A stretch of 64,000 bases of DNA from Hyaloperonospora brassicae (taxonomy: Eukaryota > Oomycota > Peronosporomycetes > Peronosporales > Peronosporaceae), in NCBI GenBank assembly GCA_947650285.1, contig CANTFL010001327.1, positions 124,001 through 188,000 of the forward strand, given 5' to 3'. A model generated the notes under the pieces. It worked only from the letters and a program-made list of their open reading frames with translations. It was not told the DNA's origin and ran no database searches. How positions within the stretch are numbered: the stretch's first letter is position 1; the number at the start of each line of letters is the position of its first letter. The position numbers and the translations under genes were made by a program. Below are positions 1 through 12,513 of the stretch, one piece after another.

Positions 1-759
1 CAAGACTCTGCGCCATATAGTGTTTGGCTCATAGGACGAGTCTGGGAAATCGTCGCGGGGATCGAACCGATCGCGCTCGCATTCATATGATGCGAGTGAG
101 AAATATGAGAACGTTGGTCATCGTGATGATGCCGATTACTCTATACGGAGTCATCGTAGCCGTAGAAATTTCAGTGATTGCGGCGATCGTAGTGCCATTG
201 CTTATGCCGGCACTGCGCAAGAGTAGCAGGATCGTAACGCGTTACAATATTCTCATAAAAAAATAAACCCTGGATGCCCTCCAAAAGCAATCTGAGGCAA
301 TGATATGGTTATATCCCTGAAAGTTCTCGGATCCCAATCCTTGATTTATCAAGACTATAAGGGTCTTGATGTTAGTGCGAGTGATTATTGCACTGAAAAT
401 GAGTGTTACATCGATGTCTTTTTCAGACATCGATGGTACGACGGCAATCGCAACCGAGACGAAATTTCGTCTGTGCAGGCGTGGGGCTCATGTATTGGCA
501 ACATTGAGAATGCTGTCTTTGACGCTTCGCTGAACAAACGTATTGCAGCCCGCGATAAGTTTGAACAGAAGTCTTTAACCGGTTTTCGGCATTAATTGAA
601 CCGATTGTCTCAATAGGCAGGTTTACCTTGCCTCTCGTTGGGAGAGAACTGTCAGAGTTGTGTTGACAACTCAGTTCGCGCCCCTGAGGAGGCGTACCCC
701 CTTATCAACCCTACTAGAGGGAGCGCATCTAGCCCAAGATTTACCAAGGTTTTGAGACA

Positions 760-1086
760 CTAAAATCCCTTTACAAATTTGCCGGACTGTTCTCGACGAT
801 GTCCCTCCATCGTGAAAGGGTGCGTCTCGTCATACTGCTGTACGAGACCGGAGACATACACCATTATCTGAGAGCGGGGCTTCCAGCTGTTCCACGAGAG
901 AGGATACCTCCGCAACTGGACGAGATAAGTCGTCCTTAATACTGAATCATGACGGTGATTCAAGATACGCTCCACCAGGAAGCTTTGACCACCGTGTGAA
1001 TAAACCAAAGTATGTGGTGGAAGAGGAAAATCCTCCTCTAAGTCGTTTGACTGACCATCTCGACCAACACGAGATGGATCGCGCAA
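760..1086 (-). pseudogene. Chromodomain relic of the Ty3/gypsy integrase C-terminus
   Basis: The open frame contains a stretch with the pattern VERILNHRH, then TYLVQLRRYP, then SWNSWKPRSQ, then GLVQQYDETHP. This matches the chromodomain at the C-terminus of chromovirus integrases, where the aromatic residues bind methylated histone tails and direct integration to heterochromatin. It lies downstream of the integrase core in the minus-strand reading direction, as expected. The frame runs out on both sides. It is a relic of the element and not an independent chromodomain gene. Confidence 0.7.
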
Positions 1087-1330
1087 TTCAGAGATTGCGC
1101 GACGATTTCGATCACGAGAGAAACAGACGCTACGCTCTGACCGATTCTGTGCGGAAGCACTGCAAGGATCGTGAGGCTTTTGTGCGAAGTATCGTGCTGA
1201 TTATGCCTTTGCACAGCTTCAGGTCGAGCGGGATGTCCGGTCGCTCGTTGAAGAGCTGGAGACAGCTCGCAAGGAGATCTCTGAGCTGAGGGGAGAGGTT
1301 TCTTCACTATACGACTGGACTGGATGACTG
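996..1330 (+). pseudogene. Coiled-coil fragment on the plus strand, possibly Gag-like
   Basis: On the plus strand, opposite the chromovirus, a charged helical stretch can be read (RLRDDFDHERNRRYAL), and after a frame change at about 1195 it continues with QVERDVRSLVEELETARKEI. A frame-shifted but continuous heptad-like pattern suggests real former coding sequence and not an antisense shadow. Coiled-coil stretches of this kind occur in the Gag-like region of oomycete retroelements, so a second, oppositely oriented element inserted here is possible. No other part of such an element was identified, so the assignment is tentative. Confidence 0.3.
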
Positions 1331-2101
1331 GAGCGCGAGCGCAAAAATCCGATGGAGAGTTTTGAACGTGGGGGCTATCTTCATCGTCGGAAGAGAGCTC
1401 GTACTGACATTACGGGCGGCGACGCCCCACGTAAAACGTAGAATGCGTAAACATCCTACGCGGTAGCTTAATCGTGTATGCGTTGCCTTGTCGGCGCAGG
1501 GCACGAAAAGAGCCGATACACTTAGGCAGTGGTCTAATGCTGCTTTCGTTAGTCACTATGTGTCTAGGTAGGTTAACCGTAGATAGTAGGACTAAGTCGC
1601 CTTCAACAAATTAAATAACGTTTTCCCTTCCATTCTTGTCAGCGGTCCGCATCTGCTGGTCCACCGCGTGAGCGATGGATTCCTGCACGAAACGGACCAC
1701 TGCTTCTCGAGGCGGCAGAAATCCTTCTGCGGACGAGACGTTGTTCTAATCGGTTCGCATTGTGCGAACTGCATGATCCGTTCTATCCTCTTATTATTAA
1801 CCAGCGAGGGCGTCATCATTATCTCTGGAATAGACGTTGGCGATGCTGGAAAATGCCAGCATCGTCATCATCATCTGACTCAATAATATCGTCATCGCTA
1901 TTATTGATATGTTCTTCTTCTTCGATGTCGACCTGATCGACATCAGCGTCATACGTGACGAAGTTTGCGTCGACGCGTGACAAGCAAGAGCCAGAACGGT
2001 TTTTGCTTGAGCGAAACCCCCCTTATCCAAGAGTCACGTTTCAAGAGAATGGGCAGACGCGGATGGCGTAAGCAAATCACGAGGAACGGTGTGTGCTGGG
2101 T

Positions 2102-2434
2102 TTAAGCATGGACTGAATTATTTATGGCGAATTTCACCATCGGTAGAAATTCGCTCCAACTCCAGAACGACTGGACATATACTCGAAGTGTTTCTTCAAG
2201 AACAAGGTTTGCACGTTCCGTCTGATCATAGGTTTCGCGATGGTCAGATATCGAAACCTTCAGCCGTTTTCTCATAGTGCGGAACACGGATTGCCAAAAG
2301 TCTGCCGTGAACCGAGCATCGCGGTCGGATACGAGTTCACGGAGTAACCCGTGAAGTCGAAATGTCTTGTCGATGAAGACACGAGCACAGTCTTGTGCCG
2401 TGATCGACTCGAGGACAGCAGCAAGATGCACCAT
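2102..2434 (-). pseudogene. Ty3/gypsy integrase core relic
   Basis: The 110-residue open frame includes FIDKTFRLHGLLRELVSDRD followed by RFTADFWQS and then a segment ending WSEFLPMVKFAINNSVHA. This is the central part of the retroviral-type integrase fold: the VSDRD aspartate is one of the DDE metal-binding residues and the FAxN segment follows the region of the catalytic glutamate. The N-terminal part with the first catalytic aspartate is out of frame upstream. It forms part of the minus-strand element and has no full-length coding potential. Confidence 0.85.
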
Positions 2435-2680
2435 ATTTTTGAACCGGTCAACGAATACAAGAATACAATTATTCTTGTGGTCGACTTCGAGGAAACCGAA
2501 GACGAAGTCTATGGAAACGAACTATCAGCACTCTACCTGGGCAGGTAGAAGATATAAGGGTGCAAATGATGAAGAACTAGGCTTTACCCGTTGGCAAACC
2601 TCGCAAGAACGAATGTACTCGCGAACAGACCGGTACAGGCGGGGCCAGTAAAATTCACGACTTACTGCAAACTATGTCTT

Positions 2681-2974
2681 TTATCTACCACATTGGCCAC
2701 ATGTTGGGGCATCGTGACACTCATACGTGATGCGTAAACGCAAGTTGTTATGAGCGTGGACGAAGACACGAGGCGTGTCGCCGGCAACGGCTGCGTAGTA
2801 CAGCAATTCGTTGCGTGTTGTGTACCGATCCGATGAGGAACGGTACAGAGCCGATATACCTTTCGACAAATTACGAGTTGGATACACAAAATGATTCATC
2901 GACCGCATAAGATCCTTGTCTTCTGCGTAGGACTTCCTTACGTCGACAAGTGACGTTGACGACAGGAAACTCAC
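2681..2974 (-). pseudogene. RNase H-integrase linker and zinc-binding region relic
   Basis: The frame reads LYRSSSDRYTTRNELLYYAA, then AGDTPRVFVHAHNNLRLRI, then YECHDAPTCGQCGR. This corresponds to the stretch of Ty3/gypsy polyproteins just before and at the start of the H2C2 zinc-binding domain of integrase. The later cysteines of the zinc site are in another frame, so the unit is broken. It lies between the RNase H and the integrase core relics, in the expected order. Confidence 0.75.
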
Positions 2975-3079
2975 TGTAAGTGTCGCAACAGTGCGTTATC
3001 GTCACTGTTAGAATTCTCGCCCGGCTCGAAACCGGGTTGGCAAGAAAGTGCATCAGCGGCGACATTAAGTCATTTTGAT

Positions 3080-3622
3080 TTATACCCGATGGAGAAGTTG
3101 TAATCCGCGAATAAATACAGCCACTTCGATATTCCTTCTGAAAGGTGTGGACCTTTTGACGGCCGTGCTTGATGACGCATCGTCCGCATACACACCGAAT
3201 GGTGTATCTTCCAAGAGATAGAACCGAAACTTACCCAATGCATATTTCATGGCAAGTAATTCCTTGTCATTCATAGGGTTATTATGCTCATCTGCTTCTA
3301 TCTGACGAGTTGGGATGAAGATGACGCGCTCTGCGCCATCTGTATCATATAAAATCAACGCACAGCCGACCGCAAAATCACTGGCGTCACAGCCTACAAG
3401 GGATGGTCTGTCCTGATCTGCAATCGCCAGAATGGGCGATTGCATCAAGCTTTTCCTGATACCTGTAAAGAAACGCTGACATTCAGCGTTCCAGGAACAC
3501 TTCACATTTTGCTTGTATAAACAAGAAAGATTCACGTTTACCTCGGCGTAGTTGCGCGAGCATTTGTGTAAGTACGCCACTAGCTTAAGGAATTTCCGTA
3601 GTTTCTTGACATTTACTGGCAC
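3080..3622 (-). pseudogene. Reverse transcriptase end and RNase H relic
   Basis: This 180-residue open frame begins with the end of the reverse transcriptase thumb/connection (KKLRKFLKLVAYLHKCSRNY) and continues into RNase H: VGCDASDFAVGCALI carries the first catalytic aspartate, and NPMNDKELLAMKYALGKFRFYL has the characteristic NDKELLA helix with its catalytic glutamate. The frame then decays. It is the longest surviving piece of the chromovirus. The upstream polymerase palm, including the YxDD box, is not readable in one frame. Confidence 0.85.
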
Positions 3623-5269
3623 GGAACAGTCGGTGATCGCTTTGATCTATGGGATCAGGACGTATGCCGTGTATATTCACGATGTAATGAAGAAGTGGTA
3701 TTTCGCTCGCCAGGAAGATACACTTCTTGAGGTCGTCGTACAGCTTATGCTTCCGAATAAGTTAAAAAATGTGATGAATGTGTGTTCTGTGAACTTCCAG
3801 GTCCATCCTTCCGTACTTAGCCCGTCTATGGATGAACACACCATCAAAGTAACTCGGTGCAAATTCTCGCACCGGTCTCAACAGATATGTTACACATCAG
3901 CTGAATGTTGCAGGGGCTTTACTCAGCCCTTGTGGCATCACTAGCCACTCGTACAGGATGCCGCTAGGGGTGGTCATAGTCGTGTACAGGATTTTCTCTT
4001 CCCGCATGAGGATCAAATAGAAGCTATCCATCATGTCCAAGGACGAGAAGATGATATTCTTTGACATTCAATCAATGCTCCCATTCTTCCGCGGTTTCGG
4101 CGTATGAGCCGGTACCGCTGCGGCATTTAACCTGTTAAATTTGTGCACTATTCGACATCGTCCTGTGGTCTTCGAACACATAAGGTCGTAGAGATGTGGG
4201 TAGATTTTAAAGCCCTTACATGTCCCGCTGAAAAGCGGTCGGCATAGAACTTGTAGATCTCTCTTTTATCTGTTCACGAGGCAGTGGACACTGCTTCGTG
4301 ACACAATAATTCGAGCCCGGTTTAAACTCCATCTTATGTGAACTGCCTTTATCCTTAGGTAAATCGAATGGTACTTATTCGGGGAATTCTTCCCTACATT
4401 CTATCAAATTCTTGTACAAAGGATTTGCCTGAAGCGACTCCCATGATTGAGACGTGTATCGCTCAACTCGGGTCTTCTCATCGGGGACAACTTTGGAGGC
4501 ACCAATAGATCAAGCGTATAAGCGCCTACGCTTGATCCGTCATTTACCATGACATTCAATAGCAAGCTTAGCTCCTGGGAAGTCACATATACAGGAAGCT
4601 GAGCAATCTCCTCCTCAGCAAGTAACGCTTGAAGAATTGCTTACTCAAGCTCGTGGGGACTAATTCCCTCCACGTCTCATCACAGTGGCTGAGCAACCCC
4701 TGTCAGAAAGCGATCGTCTACGGTCGATTTCGTAGTCGACCCATGACCTCCGGGTTGCCGATCACCGACAATTGCTTTCTTCTCGCTCGGATGCTGCCTT
4801 CCCAGCATGCATCCTGTCTCTTTCCACTTGTCTTCGAGTGTTGGAATATCGGCGCCACCTGTGCACGCGCACAGTCTCTAGGAGTTTTCTTCACAGTGTA
4901 GTGATCACCTACAATGCGGCATTGCAAATTCGTGCTAACGACCGTACCACAAGTGAGTCAACCACACTCACTCACAGTACATCCACACGCCTGTGGTCGC
5001 CCCAAGACGTTTATAAGATGTCCATCTGATAAATAAGCGGCAGAAATCTTCACGGAACGTTGCAAGATTACTCGTGGCTCGTAAATTTTGAGCCAAGGTA
5101 ATCCCAGGATGACATTAAACTTGTCATCCAGATCTAGTACGATGAAGTCATCACCTTGCTGTTCGCTATCTAACGTGTAGTGGAATCCTGCTACGCGTTT
5201 CTAAACGTTTATCGATGCGCCTGTGACAAGACGGACCTCCATCTTCGTAAGAGGTAGTCGCGCATAACG

Positions 5270-5345
5270 ATCTAAAGCCTACGACCCTCTCATGACTGAC
5301 GAAGAACAAATTTGCTCGACGCCCCACAGTCAACTAGAGCACAAA
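5270..5345 (-). pseudogene. Aspartic protease motif of the Ty3/gypsy element
   Basis: Reading the minus strand across these bases gives ALVDCGASSKFVLRQS followed by a stop. LVDCGAS corresponds to the D-S/T-G-A active-site loop of retrotransposon pepsin-like proteases, and the following xxFVxxxx pattern is usual in oomycete Ty3 elements. The surrounding frame is short and broken, and the motif is too short to appear as a separate gene. It confirms the orientation of the element because the protease lies upstream of the RT/RNase H. Confidence 0.6.
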
Positions 5346-6819
5346 GTGTCAAATCTTCTGTCACTTGCTACTTCAAGGTGATAAGGGATGTATCATCACC
5401 AGGTGCAGAGACATACAATGATTGTCTATCTGGATCAACTTTCGTCAAGAGATTTAAAATGCGTTTGCGGTTGCTCGATCAGTAGTGCGCTCCTCCCCTA
5501 CTGACCCCGTCCATTTTTTGGTGGTCCGCTTCGCTGTTGCGGTTTCGCAATAGCGTTGAACATACGCCCATTGCCTTTTTTTGGCAAATGGTCGTCCATT
5601 TCGCTCAGTACTGTTTGGTACTGGGCGTGGAGCGCTACACTCGTATGCGTAGTGTCCCTACTTCTGACAGCGATTGCACTACTGCAATCGCTTGTTGTTT
5701 GAAGAGAGAGGTCTCTCGCTCTCAACATAACATAGATCCATTGGTTCTGGACCTCCGCTTTCCTGTCGTCTCTATGGACGATAGGCATTCGAATTAGTTT
5801 AAGCCTGTCGTAAATTAAATGATTCCTGTTCCGCCACCGAGATCTCTTGATCTAGTGTCTCCAGTTTCAAAAGGAACAGGTGGGTTTTGACAGGTCCGTC
5901 AAGCAGATCCTGATGAACACAGTGAGTTTTGCCCGTTCATCTATCGGATTGGCATTCATGAAACTGGAGAGGTACCAAATGTGCTGCGAGTAAGCATTTA
6001 CATATTGTTTGCCCTGTTTGAGTCTCAAGAGCTCAGCACGATCCCGGAATTCAGCTCACGGCGGCTCGAACGTTTGGCTGAGCCGGGACCTTGAAGAATT
6101 TCACCTACCCAAAGGAATATGGATCGTGGAGCTTGATACCTAAGGCCTAATCCTTCGCACGTCCAGCCAATTTAAATTGGCAAATGCAACCTGCATTTCG
6201 TCGTTGACGATAAGAAGAGCCATTAGGGCAACTTTCAACTCGACGAACCATCTCAACAGGGAAACTTACAAGATTACTCTGTACTTGGATATGTCTATCT
6301 TCAGGGTTTCGAGGCGACGCGTGTGTGCCGTCTTATCCACAGAAGAATCGTATTGCTGCTGTCTCAACAGCCATGACCGTTGAACACCTAGTTATCTCAA
6401 GTTCTTGACTTGTTGAGTTCCTTGATGGTGAAGCAAGGCTACTTTCTCTCGTTCGGAGATAAGTCCGTTTTTAAATAAACCTGGATATAGTGGTATGTTG
6501 TTGGTCTCTGTCCAGAGAACATAACATGGCGCGAATGGCGGTTTTGCCTACGGTAGAGCTCATACGTTCTACCGCACTCCTTTCTATGTCACCCAAATCG
6601 TTTAAGCTTTTAGACTTGGCGTGAGAGTTTCCCTCTTCATCGAACATGTTCATGAAAAATGAGGTGATTGCAGTCGTTGAACGGACTACAAACAAATTGC
6701 TACCAGGTGAAACGGGGTCCGCTCTTTCCATGTGACTGAGAAGACCTTGTTTTATAAAGCACAAGGCTGCGTAATCTCGACTTCACCTACGCGTGGCGTG
6801 GGGAAGCGCGAGGATGTAA

Positions 6820-7180
6820 ACGGAAGTCGGACGCTCTGGTAAAGGGAAGATTAGAACTGTATTTTATAATTTAGTAAGTTTCTTAAAACAATCATCTATT
6901 TCTTGATTCAACGATACTAAACTGCAATCTCCTATTTGGGTTTCGTGCCTACCACCCATTGCGCGCGTCTAGCAGCGATTGGTGGTTAATTTGATTGATG
7001 TAGTGTCTACATAAACTGATAAGTGGAGCATTCAAGAATATTATCCTCGGTGGTGATATTCCGCCAACATCACCTCTTCTCGAGTAATTTTGATTGAATT
7101 GTATCGAAATGAATAATATTCATAAGTTGATACATTTTTATCAATTTTGATGTAACGGACTCACCCCGTCATACATGTGG
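6820..7180. repeat. LTR-like segment
   Basis: This segment shares two landmarks with 43.09-43.44 kb in the same order: a 30-base block at 6955-6984 that matches 43221-43250 at 26 positions (core attgcgcgc), and an end block at 7150-7173 (atgtaacggactcaccccgt) that resembles 43412-43435. The spacing is similar, about 165-170 bases. It sits where the upstream LTR of the minus-strand chromovirus should be. This is read as a diverged LTR; true ends and target-site duplications were not resolved. Confidence 0.5.
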
Positions 7181-10100
7181 AGAAACACCTGAAGCAACGT
7201 CGTCGCAATGGAAAAAATTAGTTCGTAGTGAAGCGACGTTATTCCGTAAATCTTAATCAATCATATTAATAAATAAGGTCCGCTGCTGCAAACTTGCTCC
7301 TACGTCGTTGACTTTTTTACGCTGCAAGATGGACTTACTCGCGATATAACACGCTTTTTACTCGCAATAAAGTGGTAGATGGGATGCTCGTCGTGCTATG
7401 ACTGGGTTTTGTAGGTTGTATATCCAACTCAAAAATGCGCAAAGTATCGTCAGGTGGTGTGATAGGGAAAGATCGGTACACCGAACGTATTTGGAATTTA
7501 TTTGTCAGTAAGCAGATTTACTGCAAAGCCTCTATTACAGAAAAATATCAGCAAATATACACTAGATCTGATAGCTGCCATGTTGTGCAATGACCAGACA
7601 CTCTACAAATATCGGTTTTTATAACTAGTTTTTGGTGATTCCCAGCTACCTCGGATCTACGATGATCGGAGCGGTCCTCATTTAGGATTATGATGCACCA
7701 CATGCTTGATTATCTAGACTTTGAAGGTACTATTCATCAACAATATGTGTGATGTCGGATAGCACTTGCGTAGAGATTGGCGTGCAGCCATTTTGCTAGG
7801 TGTAATGGTTGGCTTTGGTTACCCACCCAGCCAACGGTCGGCCTACGACTAGTAGAATTTTGGCATTGATACCAGGAACCTTATAGAGTTTTTGGTCGAA
7901 CTTGTCGACATTCAATGGTCATATTTGGTGAGATAGCATTCTAATCAGTCGCTTCGGTTCGTTGTTGTGCTCCTCCGGCGCGTTCGTACATGAGAAGGTA
8001 AAATAATTTAAAGAATACTTAGCGCTTCCAGCGCATAGCTACACCACGTTTTAGAACTTTATCACTACTTATGTGTGTTCGCTAGTCTACCTAGAAGTGT
8101 TTGAAAATTGCACTTAGCTCCCAGCTTTATTATAGCTCTCATACTCAATTATTTACACTTTGACGGTATATCTAAGGTCTGTGACTTCTCACCAACAAGC
8201 TTGGTCTAGCTTATGATGAGAACAAAAGCGTGAAGTACTTCGTTCTTTTACTTTATAACCTCTGATAGAAATTGAGACGAGTGCTGATAGGAGGTATCGA
8301 CACTCCAGTAGATGGTAGCACCGGTACACGTTAGTTGTACAGCTTTAATTAAAGGTACATGTACCCTTTGATAAACCATTTACATAATTGGTAATATAAT
8401 GAGTACACAAAATTGGGATTGACGAATGATAGACACCTAGTACGAAAACTATTAGGTCTTGCTTGGGTAGGGGGATAGTCTGTTAATGTAAGTACTCATA
8501 CGGAGTTTTATATACGTTATCAAATTCAAATAAACCCATCAGTTTGCTTACCAGGCCGTACGAGTTAAGGGAAGTACACCGGAAGATATATTGTCACCTT
8601 GTACTGATTCTCTGAATCGTTGCTCGATGAGGCCTTTGACTAATATAGCATACCCTTACTTTTTTTACTTTGTTGCCTCTTATAGTCCTTTTTATGCTTA
8701 AATCGACGTTAATATCCGTTGCTTCTTACACTAGTGGACTCTTTATTAGGTTCTTTGTCGAAGAACGAAGCGGCTCTTTTTAGTTCGCCGTTCTCTATCA
8801 AGAAAATAAACTAGCTTCGCTACATAATGACTCTGCTACATAATGTCGACATAAACCAACTATCGAATGTATATATTGTGTGGTGTTAACAAGAAATATT
8901 ATCATTAGCGGTAGCCTTAAGCAAAGTTGCTCACACCTGCTCATTAAACAATTAGTTAACGTTTTTAGCCAATAAAACCTCAAGTTTTGCGGAACTTGGG
9001 CGATGAGTTGTGATGAAGAAGCAACATTACTGCATGTGGTATCAGAATGCTTTAGTGATGTTTCTGATAATATAAATAATAATAAATTGGCTGTTCAGAG
9101 AAATACAAGATAGTTCTGTTTAGAGAAATATAAAATAGTTCTCTTAAAGCGTTTTTGCAGCTAGTTTTGCCCGTTGCTGCACATTTACGTCAGCAACTTA
9201 TAATTCAAATATTAGCTTTGTCGATCGTGGTAATATTAAGTGACATCTGTTGCAAAAGCGCTAAAGTAGTTGAAGGCAAACTGCAGCGTGAATTTACAGT
9301 AGGTCATCATTTTGCGAACTCTCTTGATATTTTATCAAACTCCTTTCTTCTCCCACACTTTTCATTATCGCTATATCGCGCAAAACTAATCGCCACGTCA
9401 CGCTTTAGTTGTCTCTAACCGCTCATTACTTACGTCTAAGTGTATGTGTCGGATACCGGTTGCATGCCAAGGCGCTTTTTCGACAACATTAATTCCTGGT
9501 CGGTTAGTATTTGCCATTATATGAACATACATCGCGCTTAACGAATTCTTTACGTTTGTAATGAGTAAAGGAGCACATACATCCCGTTCAGGTTCGTGAT
9601 TACGTATCGATGTGGACGAATTAAACATAGATCTGTACTCAACGTATTACATCATGCCAATATGCCAGGCTTTTTAACATGATAAATAGGGTAAGTGCAA
9701 TTCTCTTTTTTACGTTTAACTAGCGTATTTGTTGTGTAGCTTCCTCTGCACTTTTATAAGTGAGGTTTCGTACCCACTGTCGATGCTGTAATTGTGCAGT
9801 TTTTCTTACAGCGCGGCGCCGTAATTTATTCATTTGAGACGATTGCAATAGTAATTAGTTCTTACTACCGACGAAGTGAGATAGTCAGCAACATTCACAT
9901 GGCGTACTGTATATAACATGACATGGCGGCTTTCAATCAAGTATCCACCGATTCCCATGATATGATCGAGCCATTTTCAGAGGCGTATGTTTCGCACAAC
10001 ATCCCACCATGAGACATGAAAGCACAAAGGAAATACCGCGTTGCGGATCCATCCGCGCATTCATATTCCGGCAATCTTCCCATCGCTAATAACGTGAATC

Positions 10101-11100
10101 GCAAGTACTCCTCCACTTACTGATTTTTATATCGCCATCGCAGGGGTCGCTAGTTCTGCGACCTCGATCAACGGTCAATTGGGATTCTAAGCGCCGAATT
10201 GAAAACGCCCAATCAGAGCCGATCCATAATTGATCACGACTTACTAATTCTCATAATTGGTATGCATCCTTTCCACCGTTTTGTCTAAATTGGTGAGCAT
10301 TTGGGTAATATGCCAATTTTGAAAAATCAATTTCGGCTAGCCTTAAAATCTTGTCACCGCTGTAGCAATCGTCAATGTCGTCAACCCACTGTAGTAGATG
10401 AATGGCTTGCCGATTTCGATACACTAAATACTTGAATGTCATCAACAGTGCATGTTTGTACTTCCCCGATATTGTTTACCGTCGTATCACAGTCCATGTT
10501 TGAACTTCCCCGATATTGCTTTCACGTCGTATTTCTTTGTAGGGACTCTAAATATCTTATGGTATGCCAGATGCTCTAGTAACTGGCGCGTATGCTTTTA
10601 TACGCCAAACGTCACTGAAAAGTGTTATCATCAACACCATGAGCTGAAGCCGTAGTGAATGTTTGTCGTTACAGAGTAGCAAGATGTATCATTGGTAATG
10701 GTTGAGCTCGCGTACACAGCTGAATGAACGGCACATCCTGCAACATGGAGTACCTTTTGCCCCGCCTATGGTCGAATGAGAATGCCAGGGCCACAACACG
10801 ATGGATGTCGCGTCAGTATAGCGGGTACTCTTGTTTTTCTTGACATGCAGAAAAAGAATGTCTACAAATTTGTGGTCACACCCACACAAAACTGTATCCT
10901 CATCGACACCGTCCCGATCAAAATCAGAGAATGACTAGAAATATGGCATCGACAATGTCCGCAAATCTAAGAGCAGACCAGTCGTTTTTAAGAAAGCACT
11001 TAGCCTCAATCACCCGAATGCCTAAACGAACATCTTTGATCCCAAATCTAGACTTGCTCCTCTCATTCAGCGCATCCGCTTGTTCTGATCCCGCAACCGA
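7181..11100. other. Gene-free stretch
   Basis: No open frame here has recognisable protein character; the longest are below 90 codons and look like chance frames. The DNA is AT-rich, except for a slightly more mixed stretch near 10.7-10.9 kb. No tRNA, rRNA or clear repeat was recognised. Confidence 0.5.
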
Positions 11101-11135
11101 TCGCAAAAGCTGACTAGTCAGCGAACATACTCTCC

Positions 11136-12095
11136 ATGGAAGACATAGCTGGCAATGACAAGATCAATGACAAGGACAGTGGCCACGCGACCGCATCACA
11201 GGCTCACGGATCCCAATCGGACCGCTCACCATCGTCTTTGCCACCTCCACCAGTCAATGTCAGTGTGCCAAGTTTGTTCGACTCGCGGACGCTCCCGGCG
11301 GTCGTATCTGCTAGTGATGACAGTGAGATGGCGCCCCGCTATTTGCCGCAAAAAGACGGATCCACACCGTCTTGTGGCTCGTTCAATGAGGCGTTTGCCC
11401 AATTGAGGAACACGTCCTCATACATTGAGCGTCCACGTGAGACAGCGCAAGACGAGAAACTTCCGGCGAAAGACGCAGCAGCCACAGTGTACGTGAGTCG
11501 ACGGCAACAGGGCAACCCGATGCTTAAGGCCGTGCGCAACGTCGGACTCGAGTTCCGAGACGGACTGATCCCGGATTACGTCATGGGCGAAAACTCGCTC
11601 TGCCTATTGTTTCTCAGTGTGAGGTACCACCTGCTGCACAACAGCTACTTGGAAGAGCGCGTGCAAAGCGTGCGAAAAGACGACCCGACGCACTACAAAA
11701 CGAAGCTCGTCTTGTGTTTTGTGGACGTGGACGACAACGAGGTGGCGTTGCGTGAGATCAATCGCGTGGCGCTCTTGAGCGATTTCACGTTGGTCTTGGC
11801 GTGGAGTTGGCTCGAAGCTGCGCGGTATCTGGAGACATTCAAGGCCTACGAGAACAAGTCGGCGACTCTGATCAAGGAAAAAGTCGAGGCGGAGTTCTTG
11901 CCCAAAGCCAATGACGTGCTGACATCCATCCGATCAGTAAACAAGACGGACGTGGTGACTCTGCTGTCCACGTTCGGAACAATCAAAGGACTCATGAACG
12001 CGTCAATGGAGGAGCTTTCGCTCTGTCCCGGTGTGGGCGCCAAGAAGGTGCGGCGACTGCTTGAAACCTTTCAAGAGCCTTTTAAAAAGCAGTGA
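11136..12095 (+). CDS. ERCC1: DNA excision repair protein ERCC-1 (Rad10 homolog)
   Basis: A 319-residue single-exon gene. ERCC1 is the non-catalytic partner of the XPF nuclease; the heterodimer makes the 5' incision in nucleotide excision repair and also acts in crosslink and recombination repair in the nucleus. Residues 1-115 are low-complexity and variable. Residues about 120-245 are the ERCC1 central domain: VSRRQQGNPMLKAVRNV, then IPDYVMGENSLCLLFLSVRY, then LVLAWSWLEAARYLETFKAY, all close to the family. Residues about 258-315 are the tandem helix-hairpin-helix that pairs with XPF, including SVNKTDVVTLLSTFG and LCPGVGAKKVRRLLETF. The length fits the family. The ATG at 11136 gives the longest frame; the poorly conserved N-terminus means a later start cannot be excluded. 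It lies upstream of, and convergent with, the copper transporter gene. Confidence 0.95.
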   Translation: MEDIAGNDKINDKDSGHATASQAHGSQSDRSPSSLPPPPVNVSVPSLFDSRTLPAVVSASDDSEMAPRYLPQKDGSTPSCGSFNEAFAQLRNTSSYIERPRETAQDEKLPAKDAAATVYVSRRQQGNPMLKAVRNVGLEFRDGLIPDYVMGENSLCLLFLSVRYHLLHNSYLEERVQSVRKDDPTHYKTKLVLCFVDVDDNEVALREINRVALLSDFTLVLAWSWLEAARYLETFKAYENKSATLIKEKVEAEFLPKANDVLTSIRSVNKTDVVTLLSTFGTIKGLMNASMEELSLCPGVGAKKVRRLLETFQEPFKKQ

Positions 12096-12513
12096 AAGGG
12101 ACGACACGACGATTGCCGCGCCGTAGAGCAGCTCTGTCAACATTGCGAATTCAACAATTGCTGCTTCACATCTTCGAGGGGATCAGGTGGCAGACGACAG
12201 CTCACAGATGCCAAGTCACGTGCCACTGTCGTTATTGTGTTAAATTGAAAGCCGTGTGGGAGCGCGTAAACAGACTCTTCCTGATGTCTCCGAGCCGCAG
12301 CACCTGGAGTAATTTACTGCTGTTACAAAAGGACCTCCTCACCCTTTTTGCGTTACTGCTCAACGCTCTACGTGAGAAAGCCGGTTGCACGTTCCGTAAG
12401 TCGTTGTGGCATTCACTACATGCACAGCCAGGCAGCAATCACAACCATCCAGCCAAACAAGTGAGCAAGGCGTCGATTTCTTTCAAGCAGCATGGAGTTT
12501 GAAGGGTGTGCTA
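12096..12513. other. Convergent intergenic region
   Basis: Short space between the ends of ERCC1 (plus) and the copper transporter gene (minus). Open frames here do not look like real proteins. It presumably holds the two 3' ends; no clear polyadenylation signal was identified. Confidence 0.4.

Larger units (their letters stand above)
760..7180 (-). mobile_element. Decayed Ty3/gypsy chromovirus-type retrotransposon
   Basis: Broken pieces of a Ty3/gypsy polyprotein lie in the expected order when read on the minus strand: an aspartic protease motif near 5294-5340, RT end plus RNase H at 3080-3622, an integrase zinc-binding region at 2681-2974, the integrase core at 2102-2434 and a chromodomain at 760-1086. 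Protease-RT-RNase H-integrase-chromodomain is the order known for chromoviruses. Stops and frame changes separate every piece, so the copy is dead. The upstream end holds an LTR-like segment (6820-7180) related to one at 43.1-43.4 kb. A matching LTR on the low-coordinate side was not recognised, so the outer limits are approximate. Gag is not clearly recognisable; the open frames at 5498-5788 and 6471-6764 may be its remains. Confidence 0.8.
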